Assembly (NCBI RefSeq): GCF_000002995.4
Contig: NW_025062477.1
Location: 1,196,001 to 1,260,000 of the forward strand
DNA from: Brugia malayi
Taxonomy: Eukaryota; Nematoda; Chromadorea; Rhabditida; Onchocercidae
DNA length: 64,000 nt
Direction: 5' to 3'
Shown: piece by piece, positions 50,162-61,800 of the stretch
Layout: every line of letters starts with the position of its first letter
Position numbering within the stretch: the first letter of the stretch is position 1
Program-made: the position numbers and the translations under genes
Notes under the pieces: generated by a model
Database searches by the model: none
Told to the model about the DNA's origin: nothing
Seen by the model: only the letters and a program-made list of their open reading frames with translations

Positions 50162-51820
50162 CCTTTTTTTTAAATTATATATTGAAAAAAAAATTTTTTT
50201 TTTTTTTTTTTGCTTCCATTATTTTTTTTTGCGCTCTAGGAAAATGCATAAGATCATCAATAATAGAAATAGATTAATTTAAAAAAAAAAAAAAAAGAAA
50301 ATATAATGCTGCAAATTAAGCGCAAATAGTATGACAAATAACAAATTAGCATAAAGCTTTTTCAATAAAATATAAAAGAAAAGATTTTATTGCTTATTGT
50401 TTAGTGAGAATGAAATGAGATAGTAACGAGATTAGTAGAAAGCATTTATATAATTGATAAAGGCTTTGTTAAGAAACGAAATAACTAAGTAAGTAAGTAA
50501 GTAATCAATAGACCAAAGCCGCCATATAGGAAGCTTATTAGCTTTATGAGCTCCATTACGAGAATAGTTTTTTTTATTTTTATCCACAAGCTAGGTTAAA
50601 TTTAATTAGGCTTACACCATAATATCTAATAGAATATATCATTTTAGTATTATCTAGTAGAGTAATAACAATAATAAGAATAAGAAAAAAAAGCATAAAA
50701 AATAAATTTCAAAAATAAATATTTTTTTGTGAAACTTTAAAATTAAACATTTAGAAAAGTATTATTGATAAGTAAAATTTATTTGATTAATTAATTCCTC
50801 AAAAATTATGTCATTAATTCTCGTTTGCTCTTAAAACTATTACATTTATTCTCAATCTTTTTTTTTTTTTTTTTTTCAATTTGTAATATACAATTTTAAA
50901 ATATTTAATAAATAGCATAGAAAATATGTATGCAATTCATTTTATTAATTCAAAAAAAAAAATTTTTTTTTTGAATTAATTCACTGATCCATGAAGAAAT
51001 TTTAGTATAAAAAGAAAAAATTTGTAATAAAATTGAATTCAGATGTAAAAATGTAAAGTAAAAGTGCAAATTACCTAGCTTATAACTGCAAAATTTGAAG
51101 AAATTTTTAAATTAGAAATCATTTCAGAAATGTATTTGTAACAATTAATTTTTAGATTTGTATTTTTGTACTTTTCTTTTTCCCTCTCTCTCTCTCTCTC
51201 TTTTATTTTTTTGAAATTTATAATTAATAGTTGTTGAAATTTAGAAATAAGGTTTTAAATTGATTAAATAAACAAAAAAAATGGTTTAAAATGTATTGAT
51301 TGATGCATAATTAACTTTTTCATGATGTTTAATTGGAGAATAAGAAAAGTACAATTTGGGATTGAATTGAATTTTATTTTGGAAGAGGAAATTAAACTGC
51401 TAAAAAAAACAAAAAAAAAAAAAAAAATTTGGTTTAATCAGACTTTTTTTTTTTTTGAAGAAACATAAAATTGATCTTATCAAATCAGTCTCGACTTTTT
51501 TTTTTTTTGCGATTATTATTGTTATGAATAAATTTTAAAAATATGAATGATTAGAAATGTATTGAAATCAAATGTTTTTACAAGTTTATTTTGAATAAAA
51601 TAATTGAACAACTGTTTAATTTATTTTTTATTAATAGTTTTACTATTTTAAAAAATAATTTAGACTTTGTTTTGGATGTTTATTTTAAATTAAATTATGT
51701 AACTATTTGATTGATTAGTGATCAAATTTAATAATAATCAGATAATTGCAATTTATTGGTGATCTTTGACATGAATTAGTGATAAGTGAAATAGGTTGAC
51801 ACTATTTTAAAAGTACTTAT

Positions 51821-51884
51821 AAGAGAGAGAGAGAAGAAGAGAGGGAGAAGGAGAGAGAGAGAGAGGGAGAGAGAGGGAGAGAGA
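51821..51884. repeat. Imperfect (GA)n microsatellite
   Basis: About 60 bases of GA with GGG and AAG interruptions, the longest GA tract in the window. Confidence 0.85.
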
Positions 51885-53845
51885 TGTTAAATGGAGTATT
51901 TTAGTTGATAATATACGTATGGCAGTGTTCATTGATTTGAAATGCATGAAAAGATGTAAATGTAAAAACTTTGAGGCCAAAAGTTGAAGCCATAAAGTTG
52001 AATTTTGAATTTTCATATTATTATCCTTTCCTTCTCATTTTATGTAACATTCATATTCATCAATACTTCTGTTATTTCGATTATGAGAACATTAGGAATT
52101 TATATGAAATTTTTTTAAAAAATATAATAAGTTGAAAATTATATTTCTAAATATAATAAATTAGCTTAGCTAAATTATTTTATAAATTTTTCAAAAATAT
52201 TGAATTCATCCATTTTAGCAGCAATTTTTTTAACTGTTATATAAGAGAACTGAATGAGAATTAAATTAATGAATTTTTCATTTTTTTTTTTTTGTTTATC
52301 ATTTGATTTTTTTATTTGAACGATTAGCAGTCATTAAATTAATTTTTATAAATATCTCATTAAAAGATCATTTTAATCTTTATATATTAAGAAATCAAAA
52401 AAAGAATTTTAAAAAAAGATGAAATTAATTAAACAAACAAATATTTTACAAAATATTTAATTTCAATACAATAAGAAAAAAAAATTTTAAACTCTCAGAG
52501 TAATTGTATAATGATAGCAGTTAAAGTTTTTACTACATTTTAAATAATAATTTAAATGAAATATTGTAAATCATTCATTGTTGTCCAAAATAAGCAAAAT
52601 GTCATTTTCAAATTACTGTTAACAACTTTTAAATAATTTAAAAAATAATTTATTTTCAGGGAAAAATGATGGGTAAATCAGGCTAAAAAATGGCGAAAAG
52701 CATATCTGATGTAATATTATAAAAGTTTTAAATTAGTCTTAATAAATAGTTTTGCAAAAGTTTGCAAAATGAATGCTTATTACCTATCATTTTGCTAAAG
52801 CATACAATTACCTAAAACTCATTTCAATTTTTATTCTCCTATTAATTAAATATTTTGTACTTGAAAATATATTACAAATATTTTCTAAATGATAAACTCT
52901 ACCAATAATTTTCATCATCATCTTCTTCTTCTTCAAACAACAACTTTCACTTATGCAGGTTCTCTTTTTTTTTTTTTCAATTTTTTATTTTTAATTTTAG
53001 CAATGCTTTTAAAAGAAAGAAAAAAAAAAGTTTTGTAATATTCGAAAATTATTTTCATTTATTATTTATTTATTATTCGTTCATTTATATGAATAACAAT
53101 AAAATTCATTATTTTTTCTTTTTTTTTTTTTTTTTTGTTTTGTTTTTTACTTTTTTTTTTCGTTTTATTATTGTATATAATATTAATGAATTAATTAATC
53201 ACTTCTGAGCAAATTTCAAACTTTTAAAGGGAGAAGAATTTAAATTTAAACATTTCTATACTTTGTATTATTTCAAAAATAGAATAATACAAATATAAAT
53301 GAATTAATTAATAGAATAATTTATTTAATTTTTTTTTTCCTATTTGATATTTTAAAGTAATATTTTAATAACTCTAATAGGTATTGTTGCCTTAATTCAA
53401 GAATTTTGTTGATTTTGAATAAACAATTTGAAATTTGTTTATGTCTGAATCAATTATCTATTGTACAAAGATCAAAATGAACAATTTGAGTAAGTCATAT
53501 TTGATGATAATAATACTTTTACCAACCGATAATATACTTTAAAAAAAAAAAAAAGTGAAAATAAAAAATTATGTTAATAATTTCTGAGTTATGCTTTTGA
53601 TTTAAAATAATGTAATTGAAAAGTTTTTTTTTTTTTTTTTGAAATGCTTTATTGATACTTTCTAGTTTCATAGCATATTTTTAGGATGAAATATTTGCAT
53701 GCATCTTAAATTTACATAGAAATGTATGCATTAGTTGTCTTGACAACCATCTCATCATTATATTTAATAATAACCGAATTTAATTACTTAAAACGTATGT
53801 TTCTTTTTTTTTCTTTTAACCAATTGATTTGGATTTGTTTCTTTT

Positions 53846-53847
<2 letters not shown>

Positions 53848-53876
<29 letters not shown>
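53848..53876. repeat. (CT)n microsatellite
   Basis: About 29 bases of CT preceded by CCC, in the spacer upstream of the SCYL2-like gene. Confidence 0.85.
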
Positions 53877-55837
53877 TTTAATTTTAATTTCAAATTTAAT
53901 GCTTAAAAGATTTTTGTGACAATTTTAACAACGATTGTTAATAAAAAGAAAAAGAAAAAAAATCTGAATACTTTCTTTTCATTTTTTCCATTTATGATTT
54001 ATTATTATTAGTGAAAAGTAATTTAAAAAGATTATTGATTATTATAAATTTAAAATTTTGAAATTATCAATTCAATATGTCACATTAATTTACTTAAGCA
54101 AAGGTAAATTATAAGCAAAATTATTTCTTATAATTATTAAATGTATTCATTAATGCATTAAATGCTACTGCTAATTGCTATTTTCATCTTTTCTCAATCT
54201 TTTAAACTATGCAAACCAAAAGTTTTTGCAAGAAAAAAAAAAAATCAATTTTTTTTTAAAGCAATTCTCTCGAGAAATGAAAGACAAATATTAAAATGCT
54301 AAATAAAACTTTCATTTTTTCTATCAACAAGGAAAAAAAAAAAGAAAAAAATATGCCTTCTAATTTTTTTTTTTATTTTTTTTATTAATTTCAATTGAAT
54401 AATACTTAAATAATTTTTTTCATTTTATAAAAAATAAAAATAAAATTACAATAAATTATTCAAAATTTAATAAATAATTTTTTTTTTACTTTTTCTTTCG
54501 TTTTTTTTTTTTTTTTTTTCAAATATCAATTAGCTATTTAGAGCTATTAAAAAATTTTCATCTGATATGTGTTTGTTGTATTTTATATATATGTGCGTGT
54601 GTGAACGCATATCTCGAAGAATTCAATATAAAAACTTTTAGATAAAATTTCTTACTTAATTGTTTATTTGAATATCAAAAAAGTATTTGGCAGAAAATTA
54701 ATTAAAATTCTTTATAATTTATTTCTCAATATTGAATTATAAATATTTTACTATTATGATTCCTCTTCAAAATATCAAAGTAAAAGTGAATGGAAATGGT
54801 GAATAATTTGATGTCTAATTAATTAATTAATTAATAGTAATTTTATCTTTTGGTCGATCCTTGTTTCTCATACGTTTACGGAGTTTGTTGATTTTAATAA
54901 TTTATTTTAATAATTTAATAATAAAAAAAAATTTATTCATCTGTTAATTTTTTCATAACAAAATTTTCAGAAATAAATGAAAAAAATTTCTTTTCTTTTT
55001 TTTTTTTGCTATGTGAATTAATTTTTAGAAAAAATACTATAAATTGTGGCATTTGAGACATTTATCTTATCATTATCATAATAATATCATAATCAAAAAA
55101 GTTACTTTTTGAATTTTTCTTATCTTTTATCTTTTCGATTCACTGTTTACGATCATAGCAATAAGTTTTAATCTTATTACTATTTATTATATTCTTTGTT
55201 TACCATTCTATTTCCATTTTTTAATTGAATTGTAAAATTTATCAAAATCTATATCAAATTATCAGCTTAATATGAATGAAAAAATCTTCAAATATTTCAC
55301 TGACAATTTAAATCTTTGATTAAATGTTTTTTTATTGTTATCAAAATCATTTTTCTTTTTTCTTTTTATACTAATAGTTTTATTTGCAACAATTTTATAT
55401 TTATTATATTTTCCAAATTTTTTTTCAATTTTTAATAAAAATTTCATTTTCTTTTTTTTTATTCTTTTCTTTCTGAATTAATGCTTCTTTTTTTCTCTTT
55501 TAATTATTGTTTTTTTTTTTTTTTCACAATCGAATTTCATATTAAAATAAAAGGAATGTTTTGTTATTTTTTTTATTTCGCAGATGTTTGTTTTCTTTTT
55601 TTTTTTTTTTAAAAAAGAAATTTTCAATTCTTAGAAATTATTTTTAAAATCTTTGATACTTAATTATGCATAAACAATTTTGCAATTATAAAAATTGTAT
55701 TATTATAACGTTCAAAATTAAAATTAAATTTTAATTTTAAAATTTAAACATAAAATCAATAGCATTAAAGCACTAAAACTAATTTCCGGCATTCTCATCA
55801 ACTGAACACAATCAAACGATTACGAATACGGTTGCAG

Positions 55838-58800
55838 CACTTTTAACACCACTCGATAATTTCTACTCTCAGTTAAATTTACGATCAATTGCTGGTTACT
55901 GGAAATTATATTCAGCAAAAAGTACCACCGATGATAAGGTTCTTATTTTACAATACTAATTAAATGATTAAAATAATAATAATAATATTAATTAATTTTT
56001 CAAAATCATTTGTGTGAGAAAAAAAAAAAAAAAGCAAACAAACTTCCAGTATAGTTTCTTCAAATAAACAAAAAAAAAAGTTTGAGAAATTAATTTAGGA
56101 TGTGACAATATTTATTTTTAATCGAAAAGATAATGTCAAAGCACCATCACGACTAGGAAGTGGTAATCGTCTTACATTAATTGATCTTATTCGATATGAC
56201 ATTTCACAACTTTCATCACTTGCTCATCCACGAATTTTACAAATTCTTCACGATATTGAAGAGAATAAGTGAGTAAGACAGTAATTATTTAAAATTCTCT
56301 CAAAAAATTTTGAAAAAAAAAAAAAAAAATTTCGATTAAAAATTGACGAAAATTTTTCCTTTAATGAAATTATAAAATATTTTTTTGAGATTTTTATCTT
56401 CAGATAATACTATAGTGATTAATTGATTTCAATTTATTGCATTAATGTATGATTTTAATTTTAGATTAATTAATTTTATCGAGAAAAAAAAGGAATGAAA
56501 ATTCATTTTAAATTTTATACTTTATGAATTGTTTTGCTAGAGAGATGATAAGTTTTGCCTCGGAACATATTCAAGCAAGTTTGGAGGTGACAATGCTTGA
56601 GGATGGACTTAGTAGATTAGAAATGAAACTTGGTATTTTACAGGTATTTTTTGCAACCAAATATCATTTTTCTCCTTTTTTTTTCAATTTGTAATTTTAA
56701 ATCTAAACATTTATGTGCTAAATTTTGATAGCTAACAATTGGCTATTAATTAGTGCATTGAAAATTTTAATATGCAATAAATGAATTTGAAATTTTCAAT
56801 TGAAACTGAAAAATTTGAATTAATGTATAGAAAATTGTAAATGACAAAATCTATGCTAATTAACTAATTTTTAGATCTGAAAAGAAGCAAAAAGTTTCTC
56901 TCTTTGTTATAAAATTTTGTTGGTCAAAAAAAAAAAAAAAAAAAATAAGACAGTAATATCTAGTGGAATTCATTTTAAGCTAAATATTTATCTGAGGAGG
57001 AAAGATTTTTAAATTTTTAACTTAAATTCTTTTGAAGAGGAAAAAAAAAAGACAATTTCAATTTTTAGCTAATTGATGGCTTATCATATTTGCATAATAG
57101 CGCAAAAATACTTCATGGCAATTTAACACCTAGTGTTATCTATATAACACTTTCAAGACATTGGAAAATTGCCGGATTTGCATTTTCGGTTGCTGCTCGA
57201 GAACCGGTAAGCTTATCGAAATCATTTTCAAAAATAGCAAATTATCATAAAAATAATGATTAAATGTTTATTAATTTATCATTAATTTAAATTCCTTACT
57301 TTAAGAATTTTTAGTAAAAATGCTAAGATGAGTAAAAAATATATTGAATTAAACTCACTAAGAAATAATATTCTTGGAGAAAAAGATTAAAATAATTTCT
57401 TGAAACTAATTAACATAATAATTATTCATAGTATTTCATTTCATGTAAATGTAAAGTCACTAGACACACCTAAAACTATTTCAAATTGTTTTTTTTTTTT
57501 TTTTTTTTAATTTTGAAAAAAAAAGCAAGGAAAAAATTTTGTTATTTAAAATTTCAATTCATTATGCAAAATAAAATAGTTGAATAGCTTATTAGTAAAT
57601 AAAGCAACTTTTACTTTTAGCAAAAAATGATAATTGTTCTGCAATGAATATAATTTTACTAAATGAAATGTTAATTTGAGAAAAAAAAAAGAAATCTAAC
57701 TTAAATAATAATGAAAATATTATAATTCTCATCCTATTTCTTTCTTTTTTTTTTTTTTTTTCTCGAAATGATATAATGGAATTTGTAATAATTACTACTA
57801 TTAATGTTATTATCTGTGCTTTTTTGTCTTTTTCATTTTGGTAACTTTTTTGTTTACAATTTCACTTATAGCAATAATTTATTTACACGTACGTGTGTGA
57901 TGACGTGAAATCATCAAAAGATTGATGAATGATTAAAATAATAGAGAATGAAAAGTTTTTTTTTTTTATTTCAACACTAATAACAACATATTTGATTGCA
58001 TCTTACGTCATTTACAAAATTTTTTAAAATGTTTTATTAGGACAATAAAAAAAAAAAAAAAATAAAAGATATGTATGGTTAATATGTGCTATTTCAATGA
58101 AGAAATGAAATTCAATTTTATAAATTAAAAAGGAAAAAAAAAAAGAAAAAAGAAAATTCTCCTTTTTTATATCGAAATCAGAAGTGTGTTAGTCTAGAAT
58201 TTAAAGATAAAATGTTAAAAGAAGCATTTTTACAGAATGTATTTCCATGTTTTCCTTGGACCAAAAAGCTATCAGTTCATTTGCAACCGGATCTTGATTT
58301 CCTGGCACCGGAATATTTGCTAGCAAATAAGAATTTGGTCACTTCGGCAGCAGATGTTTTCTCGTTAGGTGTACTAATTTGTTGGATATGTTCTGGTATA
58401 TTTTCTAAAATTTAATTTCCAACCTTTTTTTTTGTTGTTGTTTCAATTCAATTTTTCCACTTTTAGTTAGCAGCAATAAATATGATAAATATAGCTATAA
58501 TTTTAAGTTAATATGGACAATATTAATTGCTTTATTTTGTTTAGAATATTTGATTAAATTTATTTTTGACAATTACTTTTGGCATTTAAAATTTGAAAAA
58601 ATAAAAATATTTATGAAAACCACCATGAAAATGCGATCTTATCTCAATAGTTAATATATTGCAATTTAAATTGAAGGAACATAAATTTGCACCAAAAATT
58701 GTTAGAATTTCAAATTAATTTATAGTTATAAAATTACTTGTTTTTTAGTAAATCTTTGATAATTTCGTTTATTTTTCAACAAAAAAAGAAAGAAAAATAT

Positions 58801-61800
58801 GTTAGATTAAATAAATTTTTGTATGATTACTTGCTTCTCTCTTTCAAAATAAATTTTGAAGTCAAAAAAAAAAAGAGAAAAAGAAATTCTACACAAAATT
58901 TAATTAATTATTTTCTAAAGATACTATACATTTAGGAGGAAAACGATTAATTGATGCTAAAAACAATATCGATACATATCGTGTAATTTGTGGACAAGTA
59001 ATTTAGTTTTGTTTTTTATTTTTATTTTTTAATTAAAATGCTATTTCCAATCATTCTGTTAGCTAAGAACTAAGAATTGATATAATCTAGGAACTGATTT
59101 TTATTTTTTTTTTTTGGATTTCTTATTTGATAGAAAAATCTTTTTTTTTTTTTTGCTAGTAATAATAGTGGCCACAAATATCCCCTAATGCAAAAAAAAG
59201 AAAAAAAAAATCCTGGTCGATTGATCGATCGGTTGGTTGATCAAGAATTATCATTTTGTGAGCAATCGATTGACCGATCATTGATGAGTACCATAGGTTG
59301 ACTAATCCTTGGCTTATTCAACATTTGGCACTTGGCTCTATGTGACATACATCTATACAAAACCCAAATTGTTGACAGCTAAAATTAATTTCATAAGTTT
59401 ACAGTATGTAAGATTTTAAAAAATCTTTGATGAAAATAATTATTCTAAGAAAGTTTTTTTTTTTTTTTTTTTATCTCTATTCTTCATTACCAATTATTAT
59501 ACAATTTTAAAATTTTTCTTCACTTCCGCAACTAATAACTTTGCACTTTAAAACTATCAATTATTATTATTTCTAAATTTTTCATTTTCTGAACTGATAA
59601 TTTAACTTGAAAAAAATTTGATGATTTTGCAACAAAATTAATGAAAAGAAGCAAAAAAAAGATATTTAATTTTGTACGTAATGAAAATTTTGAAAATTTG
59701 GATTTCTCAACGAAATGCGAATATAAATTAATTGACAAGACCTATTCTAATTTGTCTTTTGAATGATTAAAATTTATATTTTGGTTAATTAAAATATGTC
59801 TGTAAATCAGTATCATTTTTCAACTTGTAGAATAATTTCAAAGAATTGACTAATTTTTAAATCTCTATCCATAAATATCTTTTGAATCTCATTTTTTTTT
59901 TTGCCTTTTGAAGAAAATTGATTAATGAGAATTTGTTAGTTGTTTGATTATAAATAATAAAGTATCATTTTATCACTTAATTTTAACTATTAATATTCAT
60001 TGTAATTATTATTTCTTGTCATCCATATTCACTACTTGAGTTTCACTACTTTTATTTATTAGTAAATTAAAATTAGGTTTATTTCAAATTGATCTGATTG
60101 ATTTTTCATTTTTTTTTTTTTACAGCTTGATACGGCATTGAAATGTATTGCCGATGAACTTGGACCAAATTTATTGGATGCCATGGAGAAAGTACTCAGT
60201 TTAGATGTTGACAAACGTCCCACTGTTCAATTTCTTGCCTTGGTTGATAATAATTTTCTTTTTTTTTTTTTGTTCAATGTTCCTAAAGTCATTAATACTA
60301 ATTAGGAATGAATTTGCTAATTTGAAATTTAAAATATTTTAAAAAAAAAAAGTATTTTAGAAGATTTTACTATTACTATGCAATTAATGCTACATTCAAT
60401 TTCTATGTTTTCTATTTTAATATAAAATTGCAGATCAAATATTTTGATGATCCAGCACTATCTACACTTCGTCAACTTGATGATATTATGCAAGTTTTTG
60501 ATCCGGAACAAAAGAATGCATTCTTATCGCAAACTCTTTATGATAATCTATCACTTATTCCGGAAGTATGGAAATAATCTGTTTTTTTTTTTTTTTTTTC
60601 TCGAAAATGAAGGAAATATTACTGAAAAAAGAAAAAAAAAGAAGATGAACATTTTTCAAAGATTTTTCAAATAATCAATACAAGCAAAAAAATATATATA
60701 AAATATATACAAACAAATTTTTTTAAAATTAATTAAAAAGCCAATTTATATTTTAGAATTTATGGTTTGTAAGGATATTACCACGTTTTGATGAATTTTT
60801 TATCGATTGCTATGATTTATATGCTGCCTTATCTCGTCCACTTTTCTATATGTTAGATCAATGTGAAAGTCACAATATAATTAAGCTAAAATCATGGATA
60901 CATCGAATTGTATATCAAGCTATCCGTTGCACGGTTTCTTTTCTTACTAATACTGTAGCCTCTTTTTTTCTCCTATTCATACTGTAGGCTCAACTATACC
61001 GTAATAATTTGGTATTACTGTAACATTTTATTCTAATTCTTATCTTATTTGCATATTTGATTGTTAATAAAATGAAATTGTTGAATGATCAATTGTTTAT
61101 TTATTTATCGTTTGATGAAATAAGTAAAATTTTCAGCTAACACCTTTAATTTTGGAAAATATGAATGTATTATTTCGACGTATGTCTAATGATAAAGAAA
61201 TAGAGGATCAAATACAGGATTTAATTGTTATGTGTATTAAATCGCAAGATACTCATATTCAGGTAAAAATAATTTGAATTTTTTTTTTTTTTAATTTTTA
61301 TTAATTTATGATAATCTTAAAGTTTCATTCGTATTTTAATCCTTTCACTCTTTCGTTTATTTTACTTTTCATTTATTTAATATATTGATAAATATTATGT
61401 TTAACAATATTTGTTGGAAAAAAAAAAAAACATTTCTTAGTTAATACATACATTTTTGTAGGATAAAGTAATTCGTAGCATCCCATCAACAGCTGAATTT
61501 TTTTCCAAATGGTTCCTTTCAAATCGACTTATTCCTTCGCTTAATTATTTTTCATTATATCTTAATAACAGTATTTCGGTAACGTTTTTTTCTCTTTTCT
61601 TTTTTTTTTTTCCTGAAAAAATATAAAAATGAACTCATTAATTGATTTATTGATTTTGTTGAACTATCACACTAACTGATCAGACAATGTCTTTGCTATT
61701 CATATTCAGATACTATATTATCTTTTAAACGTTTGCAATACTGTAAAGATGAAATTTCAAAATTTTTTAATCTTAGATTTAAAGATTACAGAGACGAATG

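Larger units (their letters stand above)
45812..55837. other. 3' UTR of the channel gene and 10 kb gene desert
   Basis: A candidate poly(A) signal AATAAA lies at 45966-45971, 155 bases after the channel stop. Beyond it I see no credible exon on either strand up to 55838, apart from a possible short 5' exon near 52660. The desert contains GA/CT tracts, homopolymers, a (GTAAA)n stretch near 47428-47450 and a 210-bp imperfect palindrome (48218-48427). More complex patches occur at 47280-47390, 48620-48730 and 50500-50640, none of them coding. Confidence 0.6.

Noticed and set aside
50500..50540. CArG-box-like CCATATAGG and (AGTA)n run
   Set aside because: It has five instead of six A/T bases between CC and GG and no gene nearby.
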